Positions 1 through 10,973 of a DNA stretch of 64,000 nucleotides are shown here, piece after piece. The stretch is from Hyphomicrobiales bacterium. GTDB taxonomy: Bacteria; Pseudomonadota; Alphaproteobacteria; Rhizobiales; Beijerinckiaceae. The notes below the pieces were generated by a model. It did no database searches and was not told the origin of the DNA. It was given only the letters and a program-made list of their open reading frames with translations. The position numbers were made by a program, and so were the translations under genes. Within the stretch, counting starts at the first letter, position 1; the number at the start of each line of letters is the position of its first letter. Location of the stretch: positions 1-64,000 of the forward strand of contig RXIY01000032.1 in assembly GCA_003963405.1 (NCBI GenBank), read 5' to 3'.

Positions 1-500
<500 letters not shown>

Positions 501-501
<1 letters not shown>

Positions 502-3059
502 TGCGCGCCATCCGTTTTCGCGCCTTGCCCTTCGGTCTGCGCTTCGCCCTGCGCGACCTCCTCGGGGATCCGCGCGGCTTTGCAATTTTCATCGCCTGCA
601 TCGTCATCGGCGTCGCCGCGATCTCGGGCGTCTCGGGCCTATCGCGGTCGCTCGAACAGGGCCTCGCGCGCGAGGGTCGCACGATTCTGGGCGGCGACGC
701 CTCCTTCAGCCTCGTCGCCCGAGAGCTTTCACCGGAGCAGCGCGCCTTCTTCGAGTCGCGTGGGCGACTCTCGGAGATTTCGCTCATGCGGGCGATGGCG
801 CGGCGCGCGGACGGCGAAGCCGCGATGGTCGAAATCAAGGCGGTGGACCCTGCGACCTACCCCGCCTTCGGCGCCGTGGCGCTCGATCCCGACCAGCCGC
901 TCGCCGAGGCGCTCGCCGAGAAGGACGGCGTCTTCGGATTCGCCGTCGATCCCATGCTGCTGGCGCGACTCGACATCCGGATCGGCGACGCGCTCATGAT
1001 CGGCGGCGCCCGGGTTACGCCGCGCGCGAAACTCGACAGCGAACCAGACAAGCTCGCGGGCGGCGTCGGCTTCGGCCCTCGCGTGATGATGAGCCGCGCC
1101 GCTCTCGCCGAGACGGGGCTCGTGACGCCCGGCTCGGTCGTGCGCCATGTGACCAGGGTAAGGCTCGAGGGGAACGCGAGCGACGAGGCGGTGAAAGCCT
1201 TCGTCGAATCGGCCGAGGCGGCCTTCCCGCAGGCCGGCTGGGAGGCGCGCCGGCGCGACGCCGTCTCTCCGCAGTTCTCGCGCAATCTCGAGCGTTTCAC
1301 CCAATTGCTGACCCTCGTGGCGCTCACCGCCCTTGTCGCCGGCGGCGCCGGCGTCGCCAACGCCGTGCAGGGCTTCGTCGAACGCAAGCGCATTCAATTC
1401 GCCATTCTGAAGGCGCTGGGCGCGACCGGCTCGCGCGTCTTCGCCATTGCGCTGGCGCAAGTGATGGCGGCGGCGGCCTTCGCCATCCTGGTCGGGCTCG
1501 GCGTCGGCGCCCTCATTCCCTGGGCGGCGGCGGAAGTCCTGCGTCAGGCGGCGGACCTTCCCGTCTCGGCGGCGCTGGATGCGCGCGGCGCCCTTTACGG
1601 CGCGCTCTACGGCCTGCTCGTCACGATCATCTTCGCGCTCACGCCGCTCGGGCGCGCGCATGAAATCCCCGTGGCCGCCTTGCTGCGGGACGATCCGCGC
1701 GGCGGGCGGCTCCTGCGCTACCGGCTCGGCGCCGCTCTTGCGGCCATTGCCCTTGCCGCGCTGGTGATCCTCTCCTCCTCGGACCTGAAGCTCGGCTCCT
1801 ATTATGTCGGCGCCTCGGTCGCGGCCTTCGCGCTGCTGCGCGGCGCAGCCTGGCTGACGATGCGCATCGCCCGCGCCCTTCCGCGCCCGCGCGACGCGCG
1901 GCTGCGTCTGGCGCTCGCCAATATCTGGCGACCAAAGAGCCTGACGCCCGCGCTCGTCGTTTCGATCGGGCTCACCCAGACGCTGCTGATCGCGCTCGCG
2001 CTGGTCGAGGGGTCGATCCACAATGAGCTCGAACGCGCCGACGCGGGCGAAATCCCGAATTTCTTCTTCATCGACGCCCCGAAAGCGCAGGTGCAGGCCT
2101 TCGGCGATTTCCTTTCCCAACAAGTCCCCGGCGCCAGGATTCAGCATGTGCCGATGATGCGGGGACGCATCGTCGAGGTGAAGGGCGAACCGGTCGGCCA
2201 GATCGCCGTGGCCGACGAGGCCAAATGGGCGCTCGAAGGCGATCGGGGCGTCACCTTCTCGGCCGCCGTGCCTGCCAATTCCGAGCTCGTCGCGGGGGAG
2301 TGGTGGCCGGCGGATTACAGCGGCCCGCCGCTCGTTTCGCTCGAGCAGCGCATCGCGCAGGGGCTCGGTCTGGCGCTTGGCGACGAGATCAAGGTGAATG
2401 TGCTCGGCCGCGAGACCGTCGCGAAAGTCGCGAGCCTGCGCAAGGTGGACTGGCGCAGCTACGGCATCAATTTCGTGATGGTCTTCTCTCCCAATACGTT
2501 CGCCGCCGCTCCCTACATGGAGCTCTTCACCATCGGCTATGGCGCGCCGACCGTCGCCGCGCGCGACGCCATGGATGCGCGGCTCGCCCGGGAGGCGGCC
2601 AAGCGTTTTCCCATGATCGTCTCCGTGCGCGTGAAGGAGGCCCTCGCGGCGGTCGACAAGATCGCCGGGCAATTGGCGCTCGCCGCCCGCGCCGCCGCGG
2701 GGCTCGCGATCGTCACCGCCGTCCTCGCGCTCGCGAGCGCCGTGGCGAGCGGCCAGCGCGCGAGACTGCACGACGCCGTCGTGCTGAAAACGCTGGGCGC
2801 GACGCGGGGGTGGCTCGCCGTGGCCTATGGGCTGGAGTTCGGCCTCGTGGGCCTCGTGGCCTCGCTCATTGCGCTCGCCGCCGGGACCGGCGCCGCATAC
2901 GCCATGGTGACATGGCTCATGAAGATCGACTTCGCCTTCCCCCTCGCCGCCGTGTTCGCCACCAGCGCCGGGACGCTCGCGATCACGATCGGCCTCGGCC
3001 TCGCCGGCACATGGCGCGTGCTCTCGCGCCGGCCGGGGCCGGAACTGCGCGAACTGTGA
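501..3059 (+). CDS. FtsX-like permease of a YbbA/YbbP-type ABC system
   Basis: This 852-residue membrane protein has the two-repeat architecture of the YbbP family. A first transmembrane helix lies near residues 28-50, followed by a large periplasmic domain. A three-helix FtsX block spans about residues 265-385. After further helices around 405-500 there is a second periplasmic domain and a final FtsX block in the last 160 residues. The length fits YbbP-like permeases (about 800-850 residues). The start ATG overlaps the TGA of the ATPase gene. In relatives the neighbouring third partner is often an arylesterase/TesA-like enzyme, which would lie to the left of this window. The substrate is not known for this family. 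Confidence 0.9.
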
Positions 3060-3062
3060 TGC

Positions 3063-3425
3063 TTACGCCTCCAGCCCGTAGATGGAAAAATCCAGCTTGC
3101 CCTCGACAATGTCTCCGTCGTTCGAGAGCACCCGATAAACGATGTGATACTGGCCGGGCATCAGCGACGGCGTCGGCAAGGTGAGCTCCCTGGACGGCGC
3201 TTTCTGGGTTTTCTCCGCGATCACCGCCCCCTTGCTGTCCTTGAGTTTCACCGTCGAATAGAGCGCATCCGCCTTGCCCGAGAACACCAGCCGGATCGAA
3301 TGCAGGGGCTTGAGCACCTGCTGCTTGTTGGCAGGATAGGAATCGACGAGGACGGCATGGGCCGAGGCCTGGACGGCGACAATCGTCAGGGCGAGCGCGA
3401 GCGCGCCCGTCAGAACGGGTTTCAT
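3063..3425 (-). CDS. CopC-domain periplasmic protein, His-depleted copper site
   Basis: The chosen start is the ATG at 3425, preceded by an AAGGAG Shine-Dalgarno; longer in-frame starts lack one. The product is 120 residues with a signal peptide (MKPVLTG...VQASA) cleaved before HAVLVDSYPA. It then forms a single CopC/YobA-type beta-sandwich, about the usual CopC length. CopC proteins bind Cu(II) through the N-terminal His of the mature protein plus a later Asp-x-His pair. Here the mature His1 is kept, but the late motif reads SNDGDIVEG instead of the usual SADGHPVSG, so the second histidine is absent. It may bind copper weakly or in a changed way. It lies convergent with the ABC permease, 3 bp from its stop, and has no CopD neighbour. 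Confidence 0.8.
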   Translation of the reverse strand: MKPVLTGALALALTIVAVQASAHAVLVDSYPANKQQVLKPLHSIRLVFSGKADALYSTVKLKDSKGAVIAEKTQKAPSRELTLPTPSLMPGQYHIVYRVLSNDGDIVEGKLDFSIYGLEA

Positions 3426-3603
3426 TTTCGCTATCTCCTTGCGGCTCCGGTGCGAAAGGCGGGGCGCGATTTGCTTCTGAAACGCCGTGCAAACGGGCGC
3501 TGTTCGCGCCATGCGCTTATTTTTCGAGGGCGCGCCCGCAAGGTCTGGCGACCTGCGGCGGACTGCCGGCAGGAACACAGCTTACGCTCGGCAAATTAGG
3601 CGC

Positions 3604-4818
3604 TTATTTTGCCTGAAAACCCGGAGGAGCATGGTCCCAGGGGTAGCCGCCCCTGGCCTTGTCGAAAGCATATGAGTAAAGCGCCCCCATATATCCCCTG
3701 TCGAAATCGACGGGATGCGGCGCGCGGAAATCTTCGCCGATGTAAGCGAGGTTGAACGAACCGCCGCCGCGTTTAACGATCATGTATATTTTGTAGAGAT
3801 CGCCGACGCCGCTGTAATTCGTCAGGACGGCGACGGCTTTCTGAGCGACGGAAAGAGTTTGTCGATCGACGTCGCTCCATTCGGCCTTCAACTTTCCGTT
3901 TCGGATGACGTAGGTTTCGACTTTCCTCCTGAAACCTGCTTCCTCCCTGGCTTTTTCGGGGTTCAGCGCCGCAGGGCCGATAAAGGACTGGCTGACGGCG
4001 CCCCCGTCGACGTGGAGTTCCTGATAGGGTTTGCCATTGACCTCCACATCGAAAAGCACCGGCGGGAAAGCGGCGGGGATGGCCGCCGACGCGAGAAGAA
4101 CATGCCGGATGAGGTCGAGAGCCTGCGGGTTTCCGCTGGCGGCGATGGCGCCGATGTTCCAGAAAACCGGCCGGCCGGCGTCGAGATCCGTCGTCTGTAT
4201 CGCGAGGAGCCGCCCTTTCTCATATTCAAGGGCGATCTTCCTCATGATCTCTTCCGTGAAATAATGTGAGATCGTCTGGTAGAGCGGCCCCGTATCCGAG
4301 AGCGCGTCCTGCGCAATGGCGGCGACCGGCAGAAATCTCTCCTCGTAAACCTCCGAGGGGTTCAGTTCCGTATAAACCTCCGTGAGGAGAGGGTCATATT
4401 CAGGTCCGAGAAACGCATAGACGGAAATGAGCGCGCCGGTGCTGACCCCTGTCACGAGCTTGAACGCGGGGCGATCGCCATGCGCCGTCCACCCCACAAG
4501 CAACCCCGCGCCAAATGCGCCATTGTCGCCGCCGCCGGACAACGCCAGCACATGCGCGGCCGGAAGAACCCCGCCTCTCTTTACGCCCAGATGTTTCGCT
4601 TCGCGGATCAGCGCCTGCTTCTGCACCTGCTCGATCAGGGCGGTTTCGTCGCTGAAGAAGCGTGCCTCCGGGATGCCGAGAACAGTTGCGGCGCTTCGAT
4701 ATGCGGGCGGCACGGCGGCCTGCCGATCCAGCATCGAGCAGGCTGACAGGAGCACAGCCGGCAGAATCAAGGCGGCCATGAGCCAAAAACGGCTCCGGTT
4801 GTTTTCGGAAATCGCCAT
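3604..4818 (-). CDS. Patatin-like phospholipase, predicted lipoprotein
   Basis: The 404-residue product begins with a type II signal sequence whose lipobox LSAC places the lipidated cysteine at residue 27. It should therefore be anchored to a membrane facing the periplasm. The patatin catalytic dyad is complete: an oxyanion loop SGGGDNGAFGAG at about 94-105, the nucleophile elbow GVSTG with Ser126, and the catalytic aspartate in DGG at 271-273. The family hydrolyses acyl esters of phospholipids and related lipids. It is a single gene, divergent from DUF2232-rplI with 256 bp between them, in which I see no further gene. No Shine-Dalgarno is obvious before the ATG. Confidence 0.85.
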   Translation of the reverse strand: MAISENNRSRFWLMAALILPAVLLSACSMLDRQAAVPPAYRSAATVLGIPEARFFSDETALIEQVQKQALIREAKHLGVKRGGVLPAAHVLALSGGGDNGAFGAGLLVGWTAHGDRPAFKLVTGVSTGALISVYAFLGPEYDPLLTEVYTELNPSEVYEERFLPVAAIAQDALSDTGPLYQTISHYFTEEIMRKIALEYEKGRLLAIQTTDLDAGRPVFWNIGAIAASGNPQALDLIRHVLLASAAIPAAFPPVLFDVEVNGKPYQELHVDGGAVSQSFIGPAALNPEKAREEAGFRRKVETYVIRNGKLKAEWSDVDRQTLSVAQKAVAVLTNYSGVGDLYKIYMIVKRGGGSFNLAYIGEDFRAPHPVDFDRGYMGALYSYAFDKARGGYPWDHAPPGFQAK

Positions 4819-5074
4819 GGAACTCGAGAGACGTTACACAAAGCCGAGGGTCATAAATCCCGGAATTTGGGAAGAATGCAAGCCTGCCAAAGCTGCGGCT
4901 GCGGCGCGCGGGCCTTCCTCTTGCCGGCGCAGGAGACCGCATCACTTGCCCGGGAAGCCCGTTTCGGAGTAGAAGCGCGTCTCGCGCCGCCGGCCGCAAG
5001 GCCGTTTCGGCGCTTTTTGGCTTGACCGCGCAGCTGCGCGGAGGGGCCGCTCATCTGAATCGGAAGTCGACCCC

Positions 5075-6070
5075 GTGCCCGACAAGAGCGTGTTCACGCC
5101 GCAGAACATCGGCATTTCCGTCCTTGGCGGCATCGCCGCGGCGGCCATCGGCGCCGTCGTCGCGCGCGGGGGTCTCGGCGGACTGCTGTTCGCCCACCTC
5201 GCGCCGCTGCCGCTCGTCATCGTGGCGCTGGGCTTCGGCGTGGTTCACGGGGCGACCTCCGCCCTGGTCGCGACGGTCGTTCTCTCGCTCGCGCTGCATC
5301 CCGTCATCGGCATGGGCTACGCCCTGCTCGTCGCCGGGCCGGCCTGGGTCGGCGCCTACGCCGCCTCCGGGGCGCCGCGCGGGGGCCGCGATCTTGTCGT
5401 CCGCAACGTCTCGAGCTGGAGCTGCCTCGCCGCCGGCGCGCTTCTGGCGGGAGCCGTCATCCTTTGGCTCATCGTGGCGACGCTGAGCTTCGGCTCGCTC
5501 GACGAGGCCCTGAACCCGATCCGCGCCCGCGCCTTCCTGCTGCTCGACGCCATGCTGCGTGAGAAGGAGTTGCCGGAAAGCGCCAATCCGACCGAGCTTT
5601 CGGGCGTCGTCGCCCGCTCCGTCCCGGCATTTCTGGCGGGCTACGGCCTGCTGATTCACATCGCCAATCTTTGGCTCGGCGGCTCCATCGCGCGGGCCTC
5701 GAGCCTGCTCACGCGTCCCTGGCCGGACATTGCGATGGACTTCCGCCTGCCCCGCGCGGTGACGGGCATATTCGCCTCGGGCGTCGTCCTGTCCCTGTTC
5801 AGCGGGCCTTCCGCCGCCATCGGCCTGGTGCTGGTCGCGACCATGGGCATGTTGCTGATGCTCCAGGGTCTCGCTGTCGTGCATGTGCTGTTGCGCGGCT
5901 CGAAGTCGAGCGCGCTGGTGCTGTCGATCATCTATTTCATGCTCGGCCTTCTCGGTTGGCCGATCGTGCCTCTCGCTGTGCTCGGCGGCGCCGACACAAT
6001 CTTCAACTATCGCGACCGCAAGTCGGCCGCGGCGCCCAATCAGCCGCAAAAAACGGCGGAATCGGATTGA
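5075..6070 (+). CDS. DUF2232 family membrane protein
   Basis: The predicted start is a GTG at 5075 with a weak GGAAG about 9 bases upstream. The 331-residue protein is strongly hydrophobic, with roughly eight membrane segments and a short polar tail rich in Arg, Lys and Gln. It matches the DUF2232 (YybS-like) family that alphaproteobacteria encode directly before rplI, and here rplI follows after 49 bases. The usual preceding ribosomal genes rpsF and rpsR are not present upstream; the divergent patatin gene takes their place. The family has no firm function. Confidence 0.8.
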   Translation: MPDKSVFTPQNIGISVLGGIAAAAIGAVVARGGLGGLLFAHLAPLPLVIVALGFGVVHGATSALVATVVLSLALHPVIGMGYALLVAGPAWVGAYAASGAPRGGRDLVVRNVSSWSCLAAGALLAGAVILWLIVATLSFGSLDEALNPIRARAFLLLDAMLREKELPESANPTELSGVVARSVPAFLAGYGLLIHIANLWLGGSIARASSLLTRPWPDIAMDFRLPRAVTGIFASGVVLSLFSGPSAAIGLVLVATMGMLLMLQGLAVVHVLLRGSKSSALVLSIIYFMLGLLGWPIVPLAVLGGADTIFNYRDRKSAAAPNQPQKTAESD

Positions 6071-6119
6071 CTTTGGCCGGATTTTCCTGACAAAGGCGCC
6101 AACTCTCGGAGAAACGAAA

Positions 6120-6683
6120 ATGGAAGTCATTCTGCTCGAACGCGTGGCCAAGCTCGGTCAGATGGGCGAAACGGTCAAGGTGCGCGACGGCTACGCCCGC
6201 AATTTCCTCCTCGCCCGCGGCAAGGCGCTGCGCGCCACCGAATCGAACAAGAAGCATTTCGAGAGCCAGCGCGCCCAGATCGAGGCCCGCAATCTCGAGG
6301 CGAAGAAAGAGGCCGAGGTCGTCGCCGAGAAGCTCGACGGGCAGACTTTCGTCATCATCCGCCAGGCGGGCGAGAGCGGCCAGCTCTATGGCTCGGTCGC
6401 GACGCGCGACATCGCCGAGGCCGCGACGGCCGGCGGCTTCTCGCTGAACCGCAACCAGTTGGTTCTCACCCATCCGATCAAGACGCTGGGCCTGCACAAT
6501 GTGCCGGTGCATCTCCATGCTGAGGTGGACGTGAAGATCGTCGTCAACGTCGCCCGCTCCGAGGAAGAGGCCGAGCGTCAGGCGCGCGGCGAGTCGGTTC
6601 TGGCCCGTGAGGAGATGTCTATGGACGATCTCGGCCTCGAGGTCGGCGCGGCGCTCGCCGAGGCTGGCGACGTCGAGCTGTAA
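6120..6683 (+). CDS. rplI: 50S ribosomal protein bL9
   Basis: The ATG at 6120 is preceded by CGGAGAAACG, a usable Shine-Dalgarno. The 187-residue product starts MEVILLERV and carries the bL9 signature [19 protein letters not shown] near residues 13-31. A long alpha-helical connector rich in Glu, Lys and Ala follows, and then the C-terminal domain. It is somewhat longer than the E. coli protein because of an acidic tail, which is common in alphaproteobacteria. bL9 binds 23S rRNA at the base of the L1 stalk. A strong intrinsic terminator follows. Confidence 0.97.
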   Translation: MEVILLERVAKLGQMGETVKVRDGYARNFLLARGKALRATESNKKHFESQRAQIEARNLEAKKEAEVVAEKLDGQTFVIIRQAGESGQLYGSVATRDIAEAATAGGFSLNRNQLVLTHPIKTLGLHNVPVHLHAEVDVKIVVNVARSEEEAERQARGESVLAREEMSMDDLGLEVGAALAEAGDVEL

Positions 6684-6705
6684 GCCTCGAAACAGAAGCT
6701 TTCCC

Positions 6706-6739
6706 AAAGCCTCCCACGGTCCGCTGTGGGAGGCTTTTT
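6706..6739. terminator. Intrinsic terminator after rplI, probably bidirectional
   Basis: Positions 6706-6717 and 6726-6737 form a perfect 12-bp stem (AAAGCCTCCCAC with its complement) around an 8-base loop, ending in a run of T. The arms start with AAA, so the reverse strand also has a T tail. It sits between rplI and the convergent thioredoxin gene, so it can serve both. Confidence 0.88.
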
Positions 6740-6757
6740 ATTGGCTCCCGCCCGTTC

Positions 6758-7351
6758 TCAGGCCTTGCTGGCGAGACGCGGCGCAATTTCCTTCTCGATC
6801 ATCGCCTCCGTCAGCCCCTCGTTGGTCTGCCATTCGATGACATGACCCGGCCCGATCACGAAGGTTCCGGGCACGCCGCGCAAGCCGAGCGCGCGCATGA
6901 GGTAGCTCTCCGCATCCGCCCCGATGGCGACGAAAGGGTTGCCATGCTGCGCGAGAAAATGGCGCACGCGCGCCGGCGGGTCTTTCACGTCCGCGCCATA
7001 GATCGGCGCCAGCTTGCGCTGCGCCAGCGCCACAAGATGCTTGTGCTCCTCACGGCAGACCGGGCACCAGGAGGCCCAGACGTTCAAGAGGCAGCGTTTG
7101 CCGGCGAGATCGGCGCTGGAGAGACCGGGAACCGGCTTGCCCGCGGCGTCGAGCAGCCCCGGCACCGGCGGCAGTTCGAAATGGGCGAGCGTGAAGGGAT
7201 TGAAAAGCCGCGCCCCTATGTCCTTCTTTTTCCAGACATGTTCGACGGCGGCGACGGCCGCGCCGAGCCCCACCGCCCCCATCGCCCCCAAGACGAGACG
7301 GCGCCGGGAGAAACCATTGTGCGGCGAATCCGTGGTGGCGGTCATGGCCAT
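6758..7351 (-). CDS. TlpA/CcmG-like thiol-disulfide oxidoreductase
   Basis: The 197-residue protein has a basic N-terminus followed by one hydrophobic segment (about residues 18-37, starting SRRRLVLG). This suggests either an uncleaved membrane anchor or a Tat-like leader. The thioredoxin fold carries WCPVC with cysteines 96 and 99, and a cis-proline in GVPGTF. This matches CcmG/DsbE reductases, which keep apocytochrome c or other periplasmic thiols reduced. No other ccm gene is present, so a role in cytochrome c maturation is plausible but not shown. Two starts, MAM, are three codons apart and I cannot choose between them. Confidence 0.85.
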   Translation of the reverse strand: MAMTATTDSPHNGFSRRRLVLGAMGAVGLGAAVAAVEHVWKKKDIGARLFNPFTLAHFELPPVPGLLDAAGKPVPGLSSADLAGKRCLLNVWASWCPVCREEHKHLVALAQRKLAPIYGADVKDPPARVRHFLAQHGNPFVAIGADAESYLMRALGLRGVPGTFVIGPGHVIEWQTNEGLTEAMIEKEIAPRLASKA

Positions 7352-7406
7352 GCTCTCAGACCGAGAAAACGAACCTGAGCCTTAGCCGTAAATGACTAAC
7401 GGAGTT

Positions 7407-8534
7407 CTATCCTGACGCGCCCGCGTCGCCCGCGGCCCGCGCCAGGCGGCCGCCAGCCATGGGCTCGGGCGCTCCCGTCGTGGTCGGGAAGGTGATCGGC
7501 AATCCCTCCAGCACGCGCGCCGCGAGATAGGCGAAGGCCTGCGCCTCCATCGAGTCGGCCGACCAGCCGACGGCGTCGGCGGTCGTGACCTTGCACGGCA
7601 GGCGCATCACCAGTTCGCGCACGAGAATCGGATTGCGCGCGCCCCCGCCGCAGACGATGAGCAATTGCGGCTGCGTCGGCAGATGCGGAAAGAGCCTCAA
7701 AACCGAGGCCGCCGTGAAGGCGGTGAGGGTCGCGGCCGCGTCCTCCGTGGGGAGCCGGCTCACGGGATCGAGCGAGAAGGCGTTGCGGTCGAGCGACTTC
7801 GGCGGCGGCTGATCGAAGAAGGGATGGGCAAGCAGGCGCAAGAGCGCCGCCTCGTTGACCCGCCCGCGCGCCGCCATGTGGCCGTCGCGGTCGATGGGCG
7901 CGCCGGTGCGCTGGAGCATGAGATCGTCGATCAGCGCGTTGCCGGGGCCGGTGTCGCAGGCGATCGGGGCCTCGCCGTCGGCGATGTAAGTGACATTGGC
8001 GACGCCGCCGATATTGAGAAGCGCCACCTCGCCTTTCATGCCGCCGGCCATCACGAGCGCGCGGTGGAACACCGGCACGATGGGCGCGCCCTCCCCACCC
8101 GCGGCGATGTCCGCGGCGCGGAAGTCATAGGCCACGTCGACGCCGAGCCGGTTCGCGAGCCCCTGCCCGTCGCCGATCTGGATGGTGAGCCTCTGGCGCG
8201 GCTTGTGCAGCACCGTCTGGCCATGAAAGCCGACGACGTCGATCGACCCGGCCTCTATGGCGTTGTCGCGCAGGAACGCCTCGACGGCCTCGGCGTGCCT
8301 GTCCGTCACCATGCGCTCGGCGAAGGCCAGCACGCCCGGCCGGGCGTCGCGATCCTCCAGCGTGGCGGCCTCGGCCAGCGCATTGCGCAGCAGCGCGCGG
8401 TCGGCGTCGTTATAGGGAAAGTGCCCCGTCGGCCCCAGGGAGACCGAAGTCTCCCCATCCGTCTCGACGAGCGCCACGTCGACGCCGTCCATCGAGGTGC
8501 CGGACATGAGGCCGATGGCGCGGTATGTGGGCAA
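7407..8534 (-). CDS. anmK: Anhydro-N-acetylmuramic acid kinase
   Basis: The predicted start is a TTG at 8534 with GGGAG about 8 bases upstream. The 375-residue product opens with [17 protein letters not shown], the phosphate-binding loop typical of AnmK. Later it has [16 protein letters not shown] and CGGGARN, all family hallmarks. The enzyme cleaves the anhydro ring of anhydro-MurNAc and phosphorylates it to MurNAc-6-phosphate, a step in cell-wall recycling. NagZ, which makes part of the upstream substrate, is also in this window (44951-45955) but not linked to it. In many relatives tyrS is the neighbour; it is not here. Confidence 0.95.
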   Translation of the reverse strand: MPTYRAIGLMSGTSMDGVDVALVETDGETSVSLGPTGHFPYNDADRALLRNALAEAATLEDRDARPGVLAFAERMVTDRHAEAVEAFLRDNAIEAGSIDVVGFHGQTVLHKPRQRLTIQIGDGQGLANRLGVDVAYDFRAADIAAGGEGAPIVPVFHRALVMAGGMKGEVALLNIGGVANVTYIADGEAPIACDTGPGNALIDDLMLQRTGAPIDRDGHMAARGRVNEAALLRLLAHPFFDQPPPKSLDRNAFSLDPVSRLPTEDAAATLTAFTAASVLRLFPHLPTQPQLLIVCGGGARNPILVRELVMRLPCKVTTADAVGWSADSMEAQAFAYLAARVLEGLPITFPTTTGAPEPMAGGRLARAAGDAGASG

Positions 8535-8618
8535 GGCCGAATCTCCCGGATCGAACGCCGCGAGATTAGCAGGCTCCTCCGTGGAGCGCCTCCGGCTTTG
8601 TCACATCGAGAGCCGGGC

Positions 8619-8801
8619 TCAACTCTGATGCGGCCCCAGCATCTCCTTGATGGCCGCCTCGATGCGCCGCCAGGTCGTGGCCTCGTCGGCCTTGCCCTGC
8701 TCTTCGAGGGCGCGCGCCTTTTGGGCGGCTTCGGCGGCGGCCTTTGGCCCATGCGCCTGGAACAATTGGCGGGCGTAGTCGGCGACTTCCACTCCTTGCA
8801 T
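8619..8801 (-). CDS. Small conserved-looking helical protein of unknown function (60 aa)
   Basis: An ATG at 8801 with GTGGAG 8 bases upstream opens a 60-codon frame (MQGVEVADYARQLFQ...). It contains HGPKAAAEAAQKARALEE and ends IKEMLGPHQS. It is predicted to be two helices with alternating charge and no Cys or membrane segment. Composition and strong Shine-Dalgarno argue that it is real, and I recall similar short proteins in other Hyphomicrobiales, though that recollection is not checked. It lies between anmK and the 691-residue membrane protein, all on the same strand. Function unknown. Confidence 0.65.
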   Translation of the reverse strand: MQGVEVADYARQLFQAHGPKAAAEAAQKARALEEQGKADEATTWRRIEAAIKEMLGPHQS

Positions 8802-8875
8802 GGCGATGCTCCACGGTTTCCCCCGCGCCCCCGGTTCATATAGGGCGGCGGAAGCGTGAGGAGACCCGAGAGAGA

Positions 8876-10951
8876 CTACCGCCTGCCCTCCCAGGCCCAG
8901 GCGGTGACCACCACGCTCAGCAGGGCGAGCATCGCCCAAAGCCCGAGGCCCAGCGGCGCCGCCTCGACGCCGACGAGGGTGGAGGCGCCGGTCTGGCGGA
9001 CGCCGATCCAGTCGGCGCCGCCATAGCGGCTGGCGTCGCTCATCTCGACGACGCGCGGCAGCGTCACGGCGTCCGAATTCTTGCTGAGCCGCCGCACCGT
9101 GCCGCCGGTGGCTTCGGCGAGCGGGCGCAGCTTCTCCATCGTGGACGCCACTTCGCGGAACTCGCGCGGATTGGCGGGGCCGACATTCACGAGCGCGGTC
9201 AGCCCGTCGCTCTGGAATCGCCACAGACCCATTTCCTGCGCATCGAGCTGGGCCCGCCACAGGCCCGGCTCGCTCTGGCGCAGCGCCACCTGCTGGGTCG
9301 CGCCCGAAGGCGCGGTCGCCGTCACCTGCGCGGCTTCGTCCTTGAGGGTCTGGCGCTCGATCGTCACATCGCGCCCCCGCGCCTGCGCGCGCAGCGCCTC
9401 TTCCTCGAGGTCGGGCTCCTTCATCAGCCAATGCGCGAGCCGCCGCGTGAGGTCGGCGTTGGGGCCGCCGCCGTCGAAGCCGCGCGCCCAGAGCCAGATC
9501 TGATCGCTGAGCAGCAGCGCCACCCTGCCCTTGCCCTCATGCGAGAGCACCAGCAGCGGCTTGTCGCGCGCGCCCGAGAGGATCGCATTGCCCTTCAGCA
9601 CGCCCGCGTCGACCTGCCGGAACCATTCGCCCCATTGCGGCGGATCGGATTTGGCGCCCGGCAGTCCGCGCGTGACGGGGTGTTTCTCGCCGTCCTTGCT
9701 CACGCGCGCCTTGAAGGGCTGCTCGAAGAGAGAGCCGTCCGGCCGCGCCGGCAGAAGATTCTCGAGCGGCGAATAATAGAGCCCCTGAGCGGTCGCGTAA
9801 TCCGGCCCCACGGCCGCGAGAAAGGCGCCGCCATTCTCCACGAAGCGCGCAATATTGTCGAAGTAGATCGACGGCAGGAGCGTCTGATTGGAATAGCGGT
9901 CGAAGATGATGAGGTCGAATTCGTTGATCTTGCGGCCGAAGAGATCCGCGGTCGGAAAGGCGATCAGCGACAGTTCCGAGGCCGGCGTCACGTCGAGCTT
10001 TTCCGGCGGGCGCAGGATGGTGAAATGCACCAGCTCCACATTGGCGTCGGCGCGCAGCAGGTTGCGCCAGCTGCGTTCGCCCGGATGCGGCTCGCCGGAG
10101 ACGAGCAGCACTTTCAGCCGATCGCGCACGCCCTCGATGGACAAGACCGCCTTGTTGTCGGCGAGCGTGATCTCGCCCGGCGCGGGCGGGACTTCCAGCT
10201 CGACGATATTGGCGCCGCCATGGGTGATCTTGACGGGGATGTTGACCACGTCGCCCGGCACGGGACTGTAGGTCGGGAGCTGTTCGCCGTCGCGACGCAC
10301 GGTGATCGGCGCCCGCGCGCCGTCGCCGCCCGTATCGACGACGCGGGCGCGCACCGTCTGCTCCTTGCCGACGATGCCGAAGCGCGGCGCCTCGACGAGC
10401 TCGATGCGGCGGTCGCGCTCGCCTTCGCGCCCCGTGACGAGCGCATGAATCGGCGCGCGGAAGCCGAGCGCCTCCGCCTTCGCCGGAATGTCGTGGACGA
10501 CGCCGTCGGTGACCAGCAGGGCGGCCCCGACGCGCTCGGGCGGCACGTCCTTCAACGCCTGCTCGAGCGCGCCGAACAGCTTGGTGCCATCATTGCCGCT
10601 CGCGTCATTCGTCACCGTTACGACGCGCGTCTCGACATCGCCGAATCTGGCGAGCGCCGCGTCGAGACCCTTGCGCGCGTCCTCGGTCTGCGCGGCGCGG
10701 GCGCCGAAGTTCTGGCTCTCGCTTTTGTCCAGAACGACGGCGACGACGGTTTTCTGAGGGTCGCGCTTCTCGCGCACGAGCGTCGGGTCGGTCAGTGCCG
10801 CGAGCGCCAGGGCGAGCGCAAAGGCGCGCAGGAGCGTCGCCCGCTGGCCGAGCGTCGCGCCGAGGACGAGCGCCACGGCGGCGAGAAGCGCCAATGCCGC
10901 GAGCAGCGGCCAGGGCAGCAGCGGCGCGAAGGTGATGTTGAGGTCGGTCAT
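8876..10951 (-). CDS. Membrane protein with glutamine-amidotransferase-like domain, MoxR/DUF58 cluster
   Basis: The 691-residue protein has two N-terminal membrane helices (about 12-34 and 38-55), a VWA-like segment beginning VVAVVLDKSESQNF, and one C-terminal helix. The middle part (about residues 280-420) resembles the class I glutamine-amidotransferase-like fold found in Hyphomicrobiales proteins next to DUF4159 genes, with YSNQTLLPSIYF and FVENGGAFLAAVG. It starts at an ATG with GGAG 5 bases upstream. It is the last gene of the run MoxR, DUF58, DUF4159, this gene, a layout resembling Bat aerotolerance operons. A role as a periplasm-facing partner of a MoxR chaperone system is inference. 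Confidence 0.75.
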   Translation of the reverse strand: MTDLNITFAPLLPWPLLAALALLAAVALVLGATLGQRATLLRAFALALALAALTDPTLVREKRDPQKTVVAVVLDKSESQNFGARAAQTEDARKGLDAALARFGDVETRVVTVTNDASGNDGTKLFGALEQALKDVPPERVGAALLVTDGVVHDIPAKAEALGFRAPIHALVTGREGERDRRIELVEAPRFGIVGKEQTVRARVVDTGGDGARAPITVRRDGEQLPTYSPVPGDVVNIPVKITHGGANIVELEVPPAPGEITLADNKAVLSIEGVRDRLKVLLVSGEPHPGERSWRNLLRADANVELVHFTILRPPEKLDVTPASELSLIAFPTADLFGRKINEFDLIIFDRYSNQTLLPSIYFDNIARFVENGGAFLAAVGPDYATAQGLYYSPLENLLPARPDGSLFEQPFKARVSKDGEKHPVTRGLPGAKSDPPQWGEWFRQVDAGVLKGNAILSGARDKPLLVLSHEGKGRVALLLSDQIWLWARGFDGGGPNADLTRRLAHWLMKEPDLEEEALRAQARGRDVTIERQTLKDEAAQVTATAPSGATQQVALRQSEPGLWRAQLDAQEMGLWRFQSDGLTALVNVGPANPREFREVASTMEKLRPLAEATGGTVRRLSKNSDAVTLPRVVEMSDASRYGGADWIGVRQTGASTLVGVEAAPLGLGLWAMLALLSVVVTAWAWEGRR

Positions 10952-10973
10952 CTCAGCTCCGCACGCCGCAATA

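Noticed and set aside
8619-9431. A 270-codon minus-strand frame containing the 60-residue gene
   Set aside because: The upstream 210 codons overlap the 691-residue membrane protein in a different frame and are low-complexity; only the 60-codon part has a ribosome-binding site.
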